Positions 17,030-25,853 of a DNA stretch of 52,678 bases are shown one piece after another. A model generated the notes under the pieces. It did no database searches, was not told the DNA's origin, and saw nothing but the letters and a program-made list of their open reading frames with translations. Origin of the DNA: Pseudomonadota bacterium. Its GTDB lineage: Bacteria; Pseudomonadota; Gammaproteobacteria; Burkholderiales; Thiobacillaceae. Each line of letters starts with the position of its first letter. The stretch's first letter is position 1. The DNA lies in the NCBI GenBank assembly GCA_021802555.1, contig JAJZRU010000019.1, forward strand, positions 1 through 52,678, given 5' to 3'. The position numbers and the translations under genes are program-made.

Positions 17030-17635
17030 CTAGTCCGGACAGAAGCGACAATAAGGATCGCCGGGCATGCCTATTTTTGAGTCGTCGCGCGGCGGGATCT
17101 TGGGGGCCGGATAAAGCTGACTCGATCCGGACTGGCTCTGCCCTGTGCCCTGAGCCGCATGACCGTCCGGCGCCTGCTGCACATTGCCTTGCACGGTTCC
17201 CGCATCCGGGGCGGCCTGGGGGGCCGGCGTTTCGTTCAGCAGGGGCGGCAAGCCCAGCCCCATGCGCACTTGATTTTGCAGTTTCAGGACATCGCCGCGG
17301 ATCGGACAGTTCGGGTAATCCTTCATCCACCTCAGGGTGTACTGTATGTCGCCCATCACCACTTTCAAACGCTGGACACGCCGGCCAGGCGACATTTCCG
17401 CCAGCGCTTTCTGATATTCCAGCAAACCCGGGCAGTAATGGTTCATCCCCACCCCGCACAAAGAGCGGCTGATGAAGTACTGCGGCGCCTGGAATTGAGC
17501 ATCGTATTGGCCCCAGCAATATTGGGGCAGGAGCATGACGTTCTCCAGGGGCGCCTTGTAAACGCCCGCCCGCGCCTGCGGCTGCAGCCCCGGCAGCAAA
17601 GCGAGGGCCAAGACGACTATACGCAAATGCTTCAT
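17030..17635 (-). CDS. Secreted cysteine-rich protein of unknown function
   Basis: A 201-residue protein with a clear signal peptide (MKHLRIVVLALALLPGLQPQ, cleavage near ARA-GV), so probably periplasmic. Several Cys residues lie in YCWGQY, SLCGVGMNHYCPG, NCPIRGD and the C-terminal YCRFCPD. A low-complexity Gln/Pro/Gly stretch occupies about 135-180. The start at 17635 has a GGGAG ribosome site. It is the last gene of the minus-strand polysaccharide arm. I do not recognise the family; disulfide-stabilised packing or a role linked to export are guesses. Confidence 0.7.
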   Translation of the reverse strand: MKHLRIVVLALALLPGLQPQARAGVYKAPLENVMLLPQYCWGQYDAQFQAPQYFISRSLCGVGMNHYCPGLLEYQKALAEMSPGRRVQRLKVVMGDIQYTLRWMKDYPNCPIRGDVLKLQNQVRMGLGLPPLLNETPAPQAAPDAGTVQGNVQQAPDGHAAQGTGQSQSGSSQLYPAPKIPPRDDSKIGMPGDPYCRFCPD

Positions 17636-17648
17636 CGCAGTCTCCCGA

Positions 17649-18557
17649 TCATAGCGATTCAATAGCCCTGCGCGCCAGGTTGGCATAGACGCCGCCATCA
17701 AAACGACAGGAGCCGATAAAGTGGACAAACCTGGTGCGTCCATGCTGCAGGCGCGTACAGTCGCAATACTCGGGATGCGGCAGGGCCGACGCCCCCGGGC
17801 CATTGGCGACGACGATATTGGACATCACCTGCTCGCTGCCCCATTCGCGCCAGCGGGGGCCGAGGACCTTCTCCATCTGCCGCGAAGCGTCCTGGATGAA
17901 ATCCCGGTTCACGCTGCCGCGCGCAAAGCCTGAGAATCCGGCACAACCGCGCACATATTTCATCGTCGCATAATTCTCCAAGGCGTCGAAGCGGGCTTCG
18001 GCTTCGACTTGCACATGAGCCCTGCCGTTCTTCCGTGCCAGCGCCGCGCGCGCCTTCTCCACCCGATAAGGCATGGGCTCCAGTTGCTGATTGTCCCACG
18101 TACCTATGGCGAACGAGGCATTTTCCGCAATCTTGGAACGAACCTCCGGCAGATCGCCCAGCGCCAGCGTATCGGCATCCAGTTGGACAACATAATGGCG
18201 CGCCGACAAATCCGCAATGCAGAGCAAACGCTCCCAACACCCCCCCTTGGGGCAATGCCCGTTGGCGATATCCCCGGATTCGAAAATGCGCACCCCCGGC
18301 AGGTGGACGCGCAGCAGCGTCTTGTCGTCGCCGCTCAGGGTTCCGTCGTTGAGGACATAGAAGGCCTGCGCAGGTACCCGCCGCGCAAATGTCTTAAAGG
18401 CCACCAGCCCCATCGTCAGATCCTTGTGCTGCATCTGGGTGAACAAGGCCAGCGGGCTGTCTGCGACAGTGGCCAGAGGCGCTGTGCGATACACGCTGCG
18501 ACAGGCCAGGTCGAACTTCAAGCGCCGCCATCTGTCCCGATAGCGATAAAACATCAT
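17649..18557 (-). CDS. Putative GT-A-fold glycosyltransferase
   Basis: A 302-residue protein carrying a classical DxD in VVQLDADTLALGDLPEV (127-129), preceded by FYVLNDGTLSGDDK. This resembles GT8-like and related nucleotide-sugar transferases. The CPKGGCWERLLCIADLS segment is Cys-rich. It starts in an ATGATG that overlaps the upstream stop; the second ATG (18554) is better spaced from GGAGG. It belongs to the minus-strand operon with the GT4 gene. The family is less certain than for its neighbours. Confidence 0.72.
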   Translation of the reverse strand: MMFYRYRDRWRRLKFDLACRSVYRTAPLATVADSPLALFTQMQHKDLTMGLVAFKTFARRVPAQAFYVLNDGTLSGDDKTLLRVHLPGVRIFESGDIANGHCPKGGCWERLLCIADLSARHYVVQLDADTLALGDLPEVRSKIAENASFAIGTWDNQQLEPMPYRVEKARAALARKNGRAHVQVEAEARFDALENYATMKYVRGCAGFSGFARGSVNRDFIQDASRQMEKVLGPRWREWGSEQVMSNIVVANGPGASALPHPEYCDCTRLQHGRTRFVHFIGSCRFDGGVYANLARRAIESL

Positions 18558-19729
18558 ATCCTCCCCGATTGGGCAGCGCCCCCGAGCGCTGCGGTCTTTT
18601 GCGCCACGCGCTCCCAGGCCAGTTCGCCCCTGACCCGCGCCAACCCCGCCTGCCCCAATCCGGCCCGCAAAGTCGCATCGGCCAGCAAGCGATGCAACGC
18701 GGACGCAAGCTCGTCCACCTGCTCCCCGGCCACGCGCAGACCCGTTACCTCGTCCAGCACGGCCGATCCCGTACCCCCGGTGCGCCCCGCGACGGACGGC
18801 TTGCCGCACGCGGCCGCCTCGATGTACACCATGCCGAAACCCTCGGTGTCGCCGTCGATGTCGCGATTGGGCATGACGAAGACGTCGCAGGCGTTGTACC
18901 AACGCGGCAGATCGTCCGCGTTCACATGGCCCAGCAGGTGGACGCGATCGGCCACTTCAAATTCCTTCGCCAGCCCGCGCAGATAACCATCGTCTTCGCC
19001 TATGCCGATGATGGCGTAATGCACGTCCAGGCCCTTGCCCAACAGCACCGGCAGCGCGCGTATGACCTGATCGAACCCCTTGCGCCGCTGCAGCCGGCCG
19101 ACCGACAACAGCAGCAAAACCTGCGCCTCCAATCCCAGGCGCTCACGCAAGTCCGCGACCGGCAAACCCGGATGAAAGCGGTTGGTGTCCACGCCCGGAT
19201 AAATCAGCCGAATGCGTCCTTCGGCCACCCCAATGCCGCGCAGGATGTCGCGCGTGTAGTCGCTGTTGGCAATGACCGCATCCGCGCGCCTGAGCAGAAA
19301 TACCATGAAGCGGTATTTGCCGCCGCGCCCCCAGCCGGTCAACTCCTCGCCGTGCGCGTAGATCACCAGCGGCCGGCGCATCAGGCGCGCGACGATCCAG
19401 GCAGCGAAGCCTTCGGGCAGCACGCGTACCGCATGCACGGCGGAGAAGCGCTTGCGCACCCCCAACCACAGCCCCATGCCCAGGAGTTTTGCATACATCC
19501 AGGCCGACTCCGGGCGCAGCCAGGAAATTCTTTCCAGATTCAGCCGGTGTACGGTATTCGGATGCACGGCATCGACGGCCTCGCTGCCGGGAACACGGGC
19601 CGTGATGATATGGGTATCGCGGTCACCCAACCTGCCATACACTTCCGCGGTCCAGACGGCCGTGCCTCCCTTGGTGGGGAGAAATAGCTGGCTGATCACC
19701 AGATAGGCGGGTTTGTGCCGCCCCTTCAT
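18554..19729 (-). CDS. Family 4 glycosyltransferase
   Basis: GT4 enzyme, 391 residues. The acceptor domain opens LVISQLFLPTKGGTAVWTAEV. The donor domain has LLLSVGRLQRRKGFDQVI and TEGFGMVYIEAAACGKPSV with the E-x7-E pair. VIANSDYTRDIL and YPGVDTNRFHP are typical linker motifs of mannosyl- and glucosyltransferases of this class. The stop overlaps the next gene in the operon and the start overlaps the preceding GT2 stop, implying translational coupling. Sugar donor unknown. Confidence 0.92.
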   Translation of the reverse strand: MKGRHKPAYLVISQLFLPTKGGTAVWTAEVYGRLGDRDTHIITARVPGSEAVDAVHPNTVHRLNLERISWLRPESAWMYAKLLGMGLWLGVRKRFSAVHAVRVLPEGFAAWIVARLMRRPLVIYAHGEELTGWGRGGKYRFMVFLLRRADAVIANSDYTRDILRGIGVAEGRIRLIYPGVDTNRFHPGLPVADLRERLGLEAQVLLLLSVGRLQRRKGFDQVIRALPVLLGKGLDVHYAIIGIGEDDGYLRGLAKEFEVADRVHLLGHVNADDLPRWYNACDVFVMPNRDIDGDTEGFGMVYIEAAACGKPSVAGRTGGTGSAVLDEVTGLRVAGEQVDELASALHRLLADATLRAGLGQAGLARVRGELAWERVAQKTAALGGAAQSGRI

Positions 19730-20655
19730 CCCCGCACCATCCGCAGCACATCCGCCACGCTGGCCAGGCCCGGCCGCTCATACAGGCTCGGCAATACCGC
19801 GCGCACCGCTTCGACCCGCCGCCCCCGCTTGCTCAGAGCATAGCCCAGGTTGAGACGGCCCAGGCGCACGCGTTCGCGCACCCCGCGCCGCACCGCCGGC
19901 GGAAAGTCAGAAGACAGCCTGAGCAAGTGCGTGAGCGTGCGCACGTTTTCGCGCTGCGCCGCCACCGGGTCGCGCCGCGTCGCGCTATGTCCATGGATTA
20001 CATAGGCCCCGAGCGGGCGGCAGATGACGCCTGCGCGTCGGCTTCTGGCCACCAACCGGGTGAGCAAATGGACGTCCTCGCACACTTTGAATCCGAGCGG
20101 ATAGCCTCCCAGTTCGAGAAATGCGAGACGCGGCAGGCTCAGGGTGTGCGTATCGCCGAAATGGTCCGCCACGAAAGCCCCGAATTCCTCGCCTTCCATC
20201 ACCACTCTTTCCCTCCCGGCCGCTTTCGCCAGTATGGCCCGGCCGCTGGCGTGCTGCGTCATGGAGGCCCCCAACAACTTCCCCTCTGCATCGCGGTACT
20301 CATAGTCCCCGGTGAGAAAATCCAGCGTGTCATCCTGTGCGATCCAATCGGCATGCAACTTCAGGCGATCCGCAGCGTACCAGTCGTCGGCATCGAGAAA
20401 GGCGAGCCAATTGCCCGTCGCCTGCTGGGCGCCATAGTTCCTGGCCGCCGCGACGCCCGCGTTGTGCTCGCGGCGCAAGTAGCGGATGCGCTTGCCGTAC
20501 TCCGCTGCGACCTTGGGCGTGGCGTCCACGGAGGCGTCGTCCACCACCAGGATTTCGTGGGCCGGATAGCTTTGCCCCAGCGCCGAATCGAGCGCGCGCG
20601 CCAACGTCCCGGCCGCATTGTAGGCGGGGATGATGACGGAAAAACGCACCGTCAC
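19726..20655 (-). CDS. Family 2 glycosyltransferase
   Basis: GT2 enzyme, 309 residues from GTG at 20655, which overlaps the upstream stop (GTGA). FSVIIPAYNAAGTLARAL, ILVVDDASVDATPKV and FLDADDWYAADRL with DxD are intact, and CEDVHLLTRLVARSR supplies the acceptor-side ED motif. An open frame continues far upstream, but that part is out of phase with the real upstream gene and is not coding. It is co-transcribed with the downstream GT4 gene. Confidence 0.9.
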   Translation of the reverse strand: MTVRFSVIIPAYNAAGTLARALDSALGQSYPAHEILVVDDASVDATPKVAAEYGKRIRYLRREHNAGVAAARNYGAQQATGNWLAFLDADDWYAADRLKLHADWIAQDDTLDFLTGDYEYRDAEGKLLGASMTQHASGRAILAKAAGRERVVMEGEEFGAFVADHFGDTHTLSLPRLAFLELGGYPLGFKVCEDVHLLTRLVARSRRAGVICRPLGAYVIHGHSATRRDPVAAQRENVRTLTHLLRLSSDFPPAVRRGVRERVRLGRLNLGYALSKRGRRVEAVRAVLPSLYERPGLASVADVLRMVRG

Positions 20656-21839
20656 AGGACCCGCTCCAGCAAGGCGAGAGGCAGCGCCAATCCGGTCAAC
20701 AGGCACAGCTTGCGAAAGCGCGTCAGCTCTCGGATGCGCATAAGCCACGCCTTGCAGCGCGGAATGAATGCCCGTTCGACCCATGCGGCATCGCGGCGAA
20801 CGATGATGTCCGCCAGCGTCTCGGTCGCCAAGAAGCGCGCGTCGGGCAAGAGACCAGACACCTCGCGCAGCGCGCCGTCCAGCGCTTGCAAATGACTCTC
20901 CATCAGAAGCTCGTCGAGAAAATTGAAGCGATGCATCTCTACCAGGCAGGGGCGCCGCGCCTGCCATTTCCGCAATGCAGCTGCGGCCAACTCCTTTGCG
21001 CCATGCCCCAGCGCCGGCTCGAAATAACAATCGCGCACGACATAGACCATATCGCCCTTCGCGCGCATTCCGTTGCAAATGATTCTGTCGATGCCGCCGG
21101 GTGCGCCGTCCGCCTCGCGCATCGTGCAGCGCCGCCCGGGCGTCACCACGCAGCGTATGCCGGCGCGCGCCCAGGCCGCTTCGACGGATTCGTTCCACAC
21201 GAAGGTCATGGGCACCGCAACCTGCGGCGTCTGCCCGAAAAGACCTTGGTAAAGCGCGGTCTCCAGCGCGACTGCCTGACTCACCTCGGCGGGCGGAATC
21301 TCGCGCGAGGGCAGTTCGCTCGCATCGGTCCAGCGCGACTGCAAAGGGGAAGGCAAATCCTCGGTGCGCGGATAAGGCGGCCCATAAAGCCAAGCCGCCA
21401 CCTCCGGGCGCCCTGCCGCGGCCATCAGACCGGCCGGCCAGTAGTGGCACTGCCCGTGCAGTTGCAGCGCGAACACGCCATCCCGCCTGCCCGCGTCCAT
21501 GACGGTGCGCAAGGGCGCATACTCGGGGGCACGCAAATCCATGCCGACATAGCTTCCCGGCCGTCGCGCCATGGCCTGGGTATCGGCGATTTCCATAACA
21601 ACGCCCAGAGTCATGACGGCGGGCTGGCCGTTGCCGTCGCGATGCCGCAGCAGCAGCAAGCGCAGCCGCTCCAGCGCAGCCGCCTGCGACAAAGGCCCGG
21701 CGCCCCAATCGTCGCTTTCCAGTATCAGGACCGGCTGCTTGAACACCGGTTCGCGCCAGCGCGCGCGCAGCGGCTGCCGATAGGCAAACAACAGCAGACC
21801 CCACCCCCCAACCAATGAAACCAACACAGCCAGCATCAT
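20652..21839 (-). CDS. Membrane-anchored polysaccharide-deacetylase-like protein
   Basis: A 395-residue protein with an N-terminal hydrophobic segment (1-20), then VLILESDDWGAG (ESDD at 41-44). LQLHGQCHYWPAG, with H128 and H132, and VPMTFVWNESVEAAWARAGIRCVVTP follow. The paired Asp and the H-x3-H spacing resemble the metal site of NodB-type deacetylases, though the sequence is divergent. It may act at the outer face of the inner membrane. The start is chosen at the double ATG (21839/21836); longer in-frame extensions overlap the upstream gene. The function is an inference from motifs. Confidence 0.65.
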   Translation of the reverse strand: MMLAVLVSLVGGWGLLLFAYRQPLRARWREPVFKQPVLILESDDWGAGPLSQAAALERLRLLLLRHRDGNGQPAVMTLGVVMEIADTQAMARRPGSYVGMDLRAPEYAPLRTVMDAGRRDGVFALQLHGQCHYWPAGLMAAAGRPEVAAWLYGPPYPRTEDLPSPLQSRWTDASELPSREIPPAEVSQAVALETALYQGLFGQTPQVAVPMTFVWNESVEAAWARAGIRCVVTPGRRCTMREADGAPGGIDRIICNGMRAKGDMVYVVRDCYFEPALGHGAKELAAAALRKWQARRPCLVEMHRFNFLDELLMESHLQALDGALREVSGLLPDARFLATETLADIIVRRDAAWVERAFIPRCKAWLMRIRELTRFRKLCLLTGLALPLALLERVL

Positions 21840-21849
21840 CGCGAGAAGC

Positions 21850-22830
21850 TCACCGGTGTCGCCAAAAATCGAGCACCCGCTCGGGCAGCAGGAGCGCAAC
21901 CAGTTGACGCACATAGCGGATCGAGGGAGCCCGGCGTATGCCTTGGGCCAAGACGGAAAAGGCTGCGTTGCGCTCGCCGGCCATCCTGTCCGCATAAATC
22001 AGATCAAGATAACAGCCGACGACGTCGCGCCTGGTTGCCGCCAGCATTTTTTTGTGTGCGGTCAACTGCATCGCGAGCTCGTTTCTGAGCCGGCTCCGCG
22101 CTTGAATCCCGCGCCGCATTTGCGGCAGACGCTGTTCCGGGCGCGAGGCAAAATTCTGTCCGTCGGTGCGCCATACGCTCAACGGCTGCTTGGTCAGCGC
22201 CAGCACCACCCCGTCCAGCATGGCAAGCTTGATGGCCCATTCCGGCTCGGAAAAGATGACATCTTCATACATGCCGCCGAGCAAATTCCAAACGCCGCGC
22301 CTGACGACGGGCCGCTGCAGCGCGATCGGCACTCTTTGCAGGAGAACCCGGGGAAGCCGGTTGCCCAGGAAAAATATCTCCGGCCCCTCCCGCACGCCTG
22401 CCTCTGCCAGGAGACTGGCAAGGGCCTGCGCCTGGTTGCGCCTCGCTCCTTCCGCATAAATGCCCTGCATGCGCACGCCCAGAAACAAGCAGGACAACTC
22501 GGGGTGGGCGCGGTAGATGGCCTGGATGTCCGCCACGGCTGAGTCTTCCAACCAGTCGTCGTCATCCAGGAAGGTGATGAGCTCCCCGCAGGCTGCGGCG
22601 GCACCGGCATTTTTCGCGGCGGCCACGCCGCGGGGGGACGGGTGGCGAATCAACTGGAATTCCCGCCCTTCCAATTGGCTGCGTAGCCATTCACGATCGA
22701 CGGGCGGGTCGGAGCCGTCGTCCACCACCACCGCCTCCCAATCCCCGCTGCTTTGTGCCACAAGACTCGCCAAGGCGTCGGCCAGATAACGGGGGCGGTT
22801 GAGGGTAGGAACGACGATGCTGATCTGCAT
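21850..22830 (-). CDS. Family 2 glycosyltransferase
   Basis: GT2 enzyme, 326 residues. MQISIVVPTLNRPRYLADAL, AVVVDDGSDPPVDREW, and LITFLDDDDWLEDSAV with its acidic metal site are clear. YEDVIFSEPEWAIKLAML is the acceptor-side region. The start at 22830 lies 2 nt past the sulfotransferase stop. The downstream deacetylase-like gene follows closely. It would add one sugar to the glycan made by this locus. Confidence 0.9.
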   Translation of the reverse strand: MQISIVVPTLNRPRYLADALASLVAQSSGDWEAVVVDDGSDPPVDREWLRSQLEGREFQLIRHPSPRGVAAAKNAGAAAACGELITFLDDDDWLEDSAVADIQAIYRAHPELSCLFLGVRMQGIYAEGARRNQAQALASLLAEAGVREGPEIFFLGNRLPRVLLQRVPIALQRPVVRRGVWNLLGGMYEDVIFSEPEWAIKLAMLDGVVLALTKQPLSVWRTDGQNFASRPEQRLPQMRRGIQARSRLRNELAMQLTAHKKMLAATRRDVVGCYLDLIYADRMAGERNAAFSVLAQGIRRAPSIRYVRQLVALLLPERVLDFWRHR

Positions 22831-22832
22831 GT

Positions 22833-23765
22833 TCAGAGGTAACCCATCTCCGCAGCCAGCCCTGCCACTTTCGGCAGAATCCGCTCTATCTTTTCGCGAT
22901 TGCGTCCTTCTTTCCATTTGTCCAGGCGGATTTCCGAAAAGGCATTGTAGGGGATGCCCAGCACCTCGCTGCAATGCTTTTCCAGCCGGTGATCGAAGGT
23001 CAGGCCGCAGGCTTCGAAGACATAGCGGAACGTGCGCACCGGGTCGCGCAGGAAGTCCTCGTAGAACACTTCCACCCATTGCCCCGCGGGGACGGCCTGT
23101 TTGGCGTCCAGGATGGCGCGGTTGATGGCTTCGTACTGGAACGCCGCCACCTCCTCTATCGGCGCGCGCAGGTAATTGCGCCAGCCCTCGGCCAGGAAAA
23201 AGCACCATTGGGTGTAGCGGCCCGCCTCGACGGCAACCGCCTCGGAAAGCTCGTGCGACCAAGTGGCGAATTCGTCGGGTTTGCCCCAGCCCTCGATGAG
23301 GGAATTCAAGTTGTCTCCGGGGCTGCGCTTGACGTAGACGAACATCGCATCCGGAAACAAGGCTTGCAAATAGGGCACGCACAAGCCATTCTGGTTGTTC
23401 TTGTCCACCCAGCGCCGCCGCCCGGTATGGGCGTAGAAATAGCGCGCCACGTAGTCGCGATCGGCGGCGCCGGCATCCGCCGCGCCCAGGCCATGGGTTG
23501 CCCAGTCTTTATCCTGCAGGGGATGCAGGTCGACCCAGAAATCATGCGTCTCGCGCTGCAGGCTGCCGATCTCGCGCGACTCCGACAGGGTCTTGTACAC
23601 CAGGGTCGTGCCGGCGCGCGAGCAGCCCACGACAATGATGGGGCGCACCGCGCGCGGCCGCGCCAGCTCCCAGTACGCGCCGAGTGCGGCACGCCGCAGG
23701 GTCTTGCAATGGTGGCGCAAGGTCTTGCCGACCTTGCCAGAAAATTCCTTCAAATATTTCCCCAC
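22833..23765 (-). CDS. PAPS-dependent sulfotransferase family protein
   Basis: A 310-residue cytosolic-type sulfotransferase. The 5'-phosphosulfate loop is IIVVGCSRAGTTLVYKTLS (43-61), and the 3'-phosphate motif is FVYVKRSPGDNLNSLIEGW. Known members move sulfate from PAPS to hydroxyl or amino groups of glycans and lipids. First gene of the minus-strand arm. In a glycosyltransferase locus the likely product is a sulfated sugar, which is inference. PAPS synthesis genes are not in the window. The upstream gap (23766-23976) is AT-rich and separates it from a divergent gene; I see no convincing promoter pair there. Confidence 0.85.
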   Translation of the reverse strand: MGKYLKEFSGKVGKTLRHHCKTLRRAALGAYWELARPRAVRPIIVVGCSRAGTTLVYKTLSESREIGSLQRETHDFWVDLHPLQDKDWATHGLGAADAGAADRDYVARYFYAHTGRRRWVDKNNQNGLCVPYLQALFPDAMFVYVKRSPGDNLNSLIEGWGKPDEFATWSHELSEAVAVEAGRYTQWCFFLAEGWRNYLRAPIEEVAAFQYEAINRAILDAKQAVPAGQWVEVFYEDFLRDPVRTFRYVFEACGLTFDHRLEKHCSEVLGIPYNAFSEIRLDKWKEGRNREKIERILPKVAGLAAEMGYL

Positions 23766-23976
23766 GAATTCCGGCTACTCGCCGGCAAGCAAATTTATGG
23801 CCAGTCGGCGCCGTGACGGCAGCAAATATAAACTTTTTCTCGTCCGCCCCGTGTATGACCAAGGGAATATCGTCCCCGGCGGCGAAGCATTTTTCCCGAT
23901 TGCGCGGTCGGCAAGTCACCACTTTTTGCCGCCGAGCCCATAAAATCGGCGCACCCCATACCAACGTCAACGACCC

Positions 23977-25776
23977 ATGACCCCGCAAGGCATCTATGGC
24001 TGGCTAGGGCAGACCCCAGACACCCAGGCCGCGCTGTCCGCCATGTCCCGGACTTACGCGCCGCAAAGCGAGGCCGCCGGCCCGGGCTGGGCCTTGGCGG
24101 CACGCCATCCGTTGCAGAGCTATGCCATCCACCGGGATGCCGACGGCATCGCCGCGATCTACGGCCGGCCGCGCCTGCCCGCCGGCGCGGGGGATGCGGC
24201 GCGCTGGCTGCTGGCCGGATTCCGTGCCAAGGGCGCGGACATCCTTCAGGACATCGGCGGCACCTTCAGCGTGGCCATCCTGGAACCGGCGCGGCAACGC
24301 GCATTGCTCGCCATCGACCGCATGGGCGTGGAACGGCTGTGTTTCGGGCCGACGGGCGACGGCATCGCCTTCGGCGCCGACCTGCAAAGCGTGGCTCGCC
24401 ACCCCCAGCTGACGGCGGATATCGACCCGCAGGCCCTTTACGATTATTTCTACTTTCGCGCCGTCCCGGCGCCGCGCACCATTTACCGCGGCCTGGAAAA
24501 GCTGCTGCCCGGCCAGTATCTGCTGTGGGAAAACGGACGGATGCGACGGGATTTCTATTGGGCCCTGGACTATGCCAGCGAGCGCGGACGCGATTTCGCC
24601 TCCTACAGAACCGAGTTCCGCGCTCTGCTGGATCAGGCGGTCGAACGTGCGCTGGGCAGCGACGACGCGGGGGCTTTCCTTTCCGGCGGCACGGACTCCT
24701 CGACGGTCGTCGGCACCATGAGCCGACGGCGCGCACGCCCGGTGGATACCTTCTCCATAGGCTTCGCGGCCGAGGGCTTCGACGAAATGCACTACGCCCG
24801 CATCGCGGCGGCGCGCTTCCATAGCCAAGCCCACGAGTATTACCTGCAGCCGCAGGACATCGTCGAGGCCTTGCCGCTGCTGGCGCAGGATTACGATGAA
24901 CCTTTCGCCAACGAGTCTGCGGTGCCCAGTCTGTTTTGTGCCCGGCTGGGCAAATCCGCCGGGCACGACGTCATGCTGGCGGGCGACGGCGGCGACGAGA
25001 TCTTCGGCGGCAACGCACGCTACGCCAAACAGAAAATCTTTCAGGCTTACGGCTGTCTGCCCGGCTGGCTGCGCCGGGCCCTGATCGAGCCGGCGGCGCG
25101 CCTGCCCGGGATATCCAACTGCTTCCCGCTGCGCAAGCTCAAAAGCTACGTGGAACAGGCCAAAGTCCCGCTGCCGGACCGCATGGAGTCCTACAACTTC
25201 CTGCACAAAAGCGGCGCAGCGCAGATTTTCACGCCGGAATTTTTGGCCCAAGTAGACGAGCGGGCGCCGCTGGCCGCGCTCAGGGAGGTCTACCAGCGCA
25301 CGCGCTCCGACCATGCGGTCGACCGCATGATGCACCTGGACCTCAAATTCACCCTGGCGGACAACGACCTGCGCAAAGTAGGCGCCATGACGGAAATCGC
25401 CGGCGTCGCCGTGCGCTATCCCCTGCTCGACGACGACCTGGTCGCCTTTTCCGGCCGCCTGCCGCCGCAGTACAAGGTCAAGGGCCTGAAGCTGCGCTGG
25501 TTCTTCAAGAAGGCGCTCGATGACGTGCTGCCGCAGGAGATCATCCGCAAAAGCAAGCATGGCTTCGGCCTGCCCTTTGGCCTCTGGGCCCTGCAGCACG
25601 CCCCTTTGCATGACATGGTGGTCCAGAGCCTGAGCGCGCTGGGCGAGCGCGGGTGGATCAAGCCGGCTTACCTGAACGAACTGCGCCAGCAGCACGCCGA
25701 AGTGCATCCTACCTACTACGGCAGCGTGGTGTGGACGCTGGTGATGCTGGAGCAATGGCTGGCCGCGCATCTTTGA
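23977..25776 (+). CDS. Asparagine-synthetase-B-like amidotransferase with degenerate glutaminase site
   Basis: A 599-residue protein with the two-domain layout of glutamine-hydrolysing asparagine synthetase. The C-terminal ATP-pyrophosphatase loop is intact: FLSGGTDSSTVV (S236-G-G-T-D-S-S242). DEPFANESAVPS and VMLAGDGGDEIFGGNARY match AsnB. The N-terminus is MTPQGIYGWLG where AsnB has MCGIxG, so the catalytic Cys2 is missing and no Cys lies nearby. Glutamine hydrolysis should be lost. It could use free ammonia, or adenylate a carboxylate such as a uronic acid for amide formation. Related proteins are common in exopolysaccharide loci. Confidence 0.85.
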   Translation: MTPQGIYGWLGQTPDTQAALSAMSRTYAPQSEAAGPGWALAARHPLQSYAIHRDADGIAAIYGRPRLPAGAGDAARWLLAGFRAKGADILQDIGGTFSVAILEPARQRALLAIDRMGVERLCFGPTGDGIAFGADLQSVARHPQLTADIDPQALYDYFYFRAVPAPRTIYRGLEKLLPGQYLLWENGRMRRDFYWALDYASERGRDFASYRTEFRALLDQAVERALGSDDAGAFLSGGTDSSTVVGTMSRRRARPVDTFSIGFAAEGFDEMHYARIAAARFHSQAHEYYLQPQDIVEALPLLAQDYDEPFANESAVPSLFCARLGKSAGHDVMLAGDGGDEIFGGNARYAKQKIFQAYGCLPGWLRRALIEPAARLPGISNCFPLRKLKSYVEQAKVPLPDRMESYNFLHKSGAAQIFTPEFLAQVDERAPLAALREVYQRTRSDHAVDRMMHLDLKFTLADNDLRKVGAMTEIAGVAVRYPLLDDDLVAFSGRLPPQYKVKGLKLRWFFKKALDDVLPQEIIRKSKHGFGLPFGLWALQHAPLHDMVVQSLSALGERGWIKPAYLNELRQQHAEVHPTYYGSVVWTLVMLEQWLAAHL

Positions 25777-25853
25777 CCCCTCGCTTACCGCTCGGCCTTG
25801 ACCCATCGCTTCGGCCGCCGACAAAATGCACAAAATCTAAGAGGGAGAGGACG

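Noticed and set aside
19726-21804. A 692-aa protein made of an unknown N-terminus and a GT2
   Set aside because: The first part is the shifted frame of the deacetylase-like gene; the GT2 starts at GTG 20655 in a GTGA overlap.
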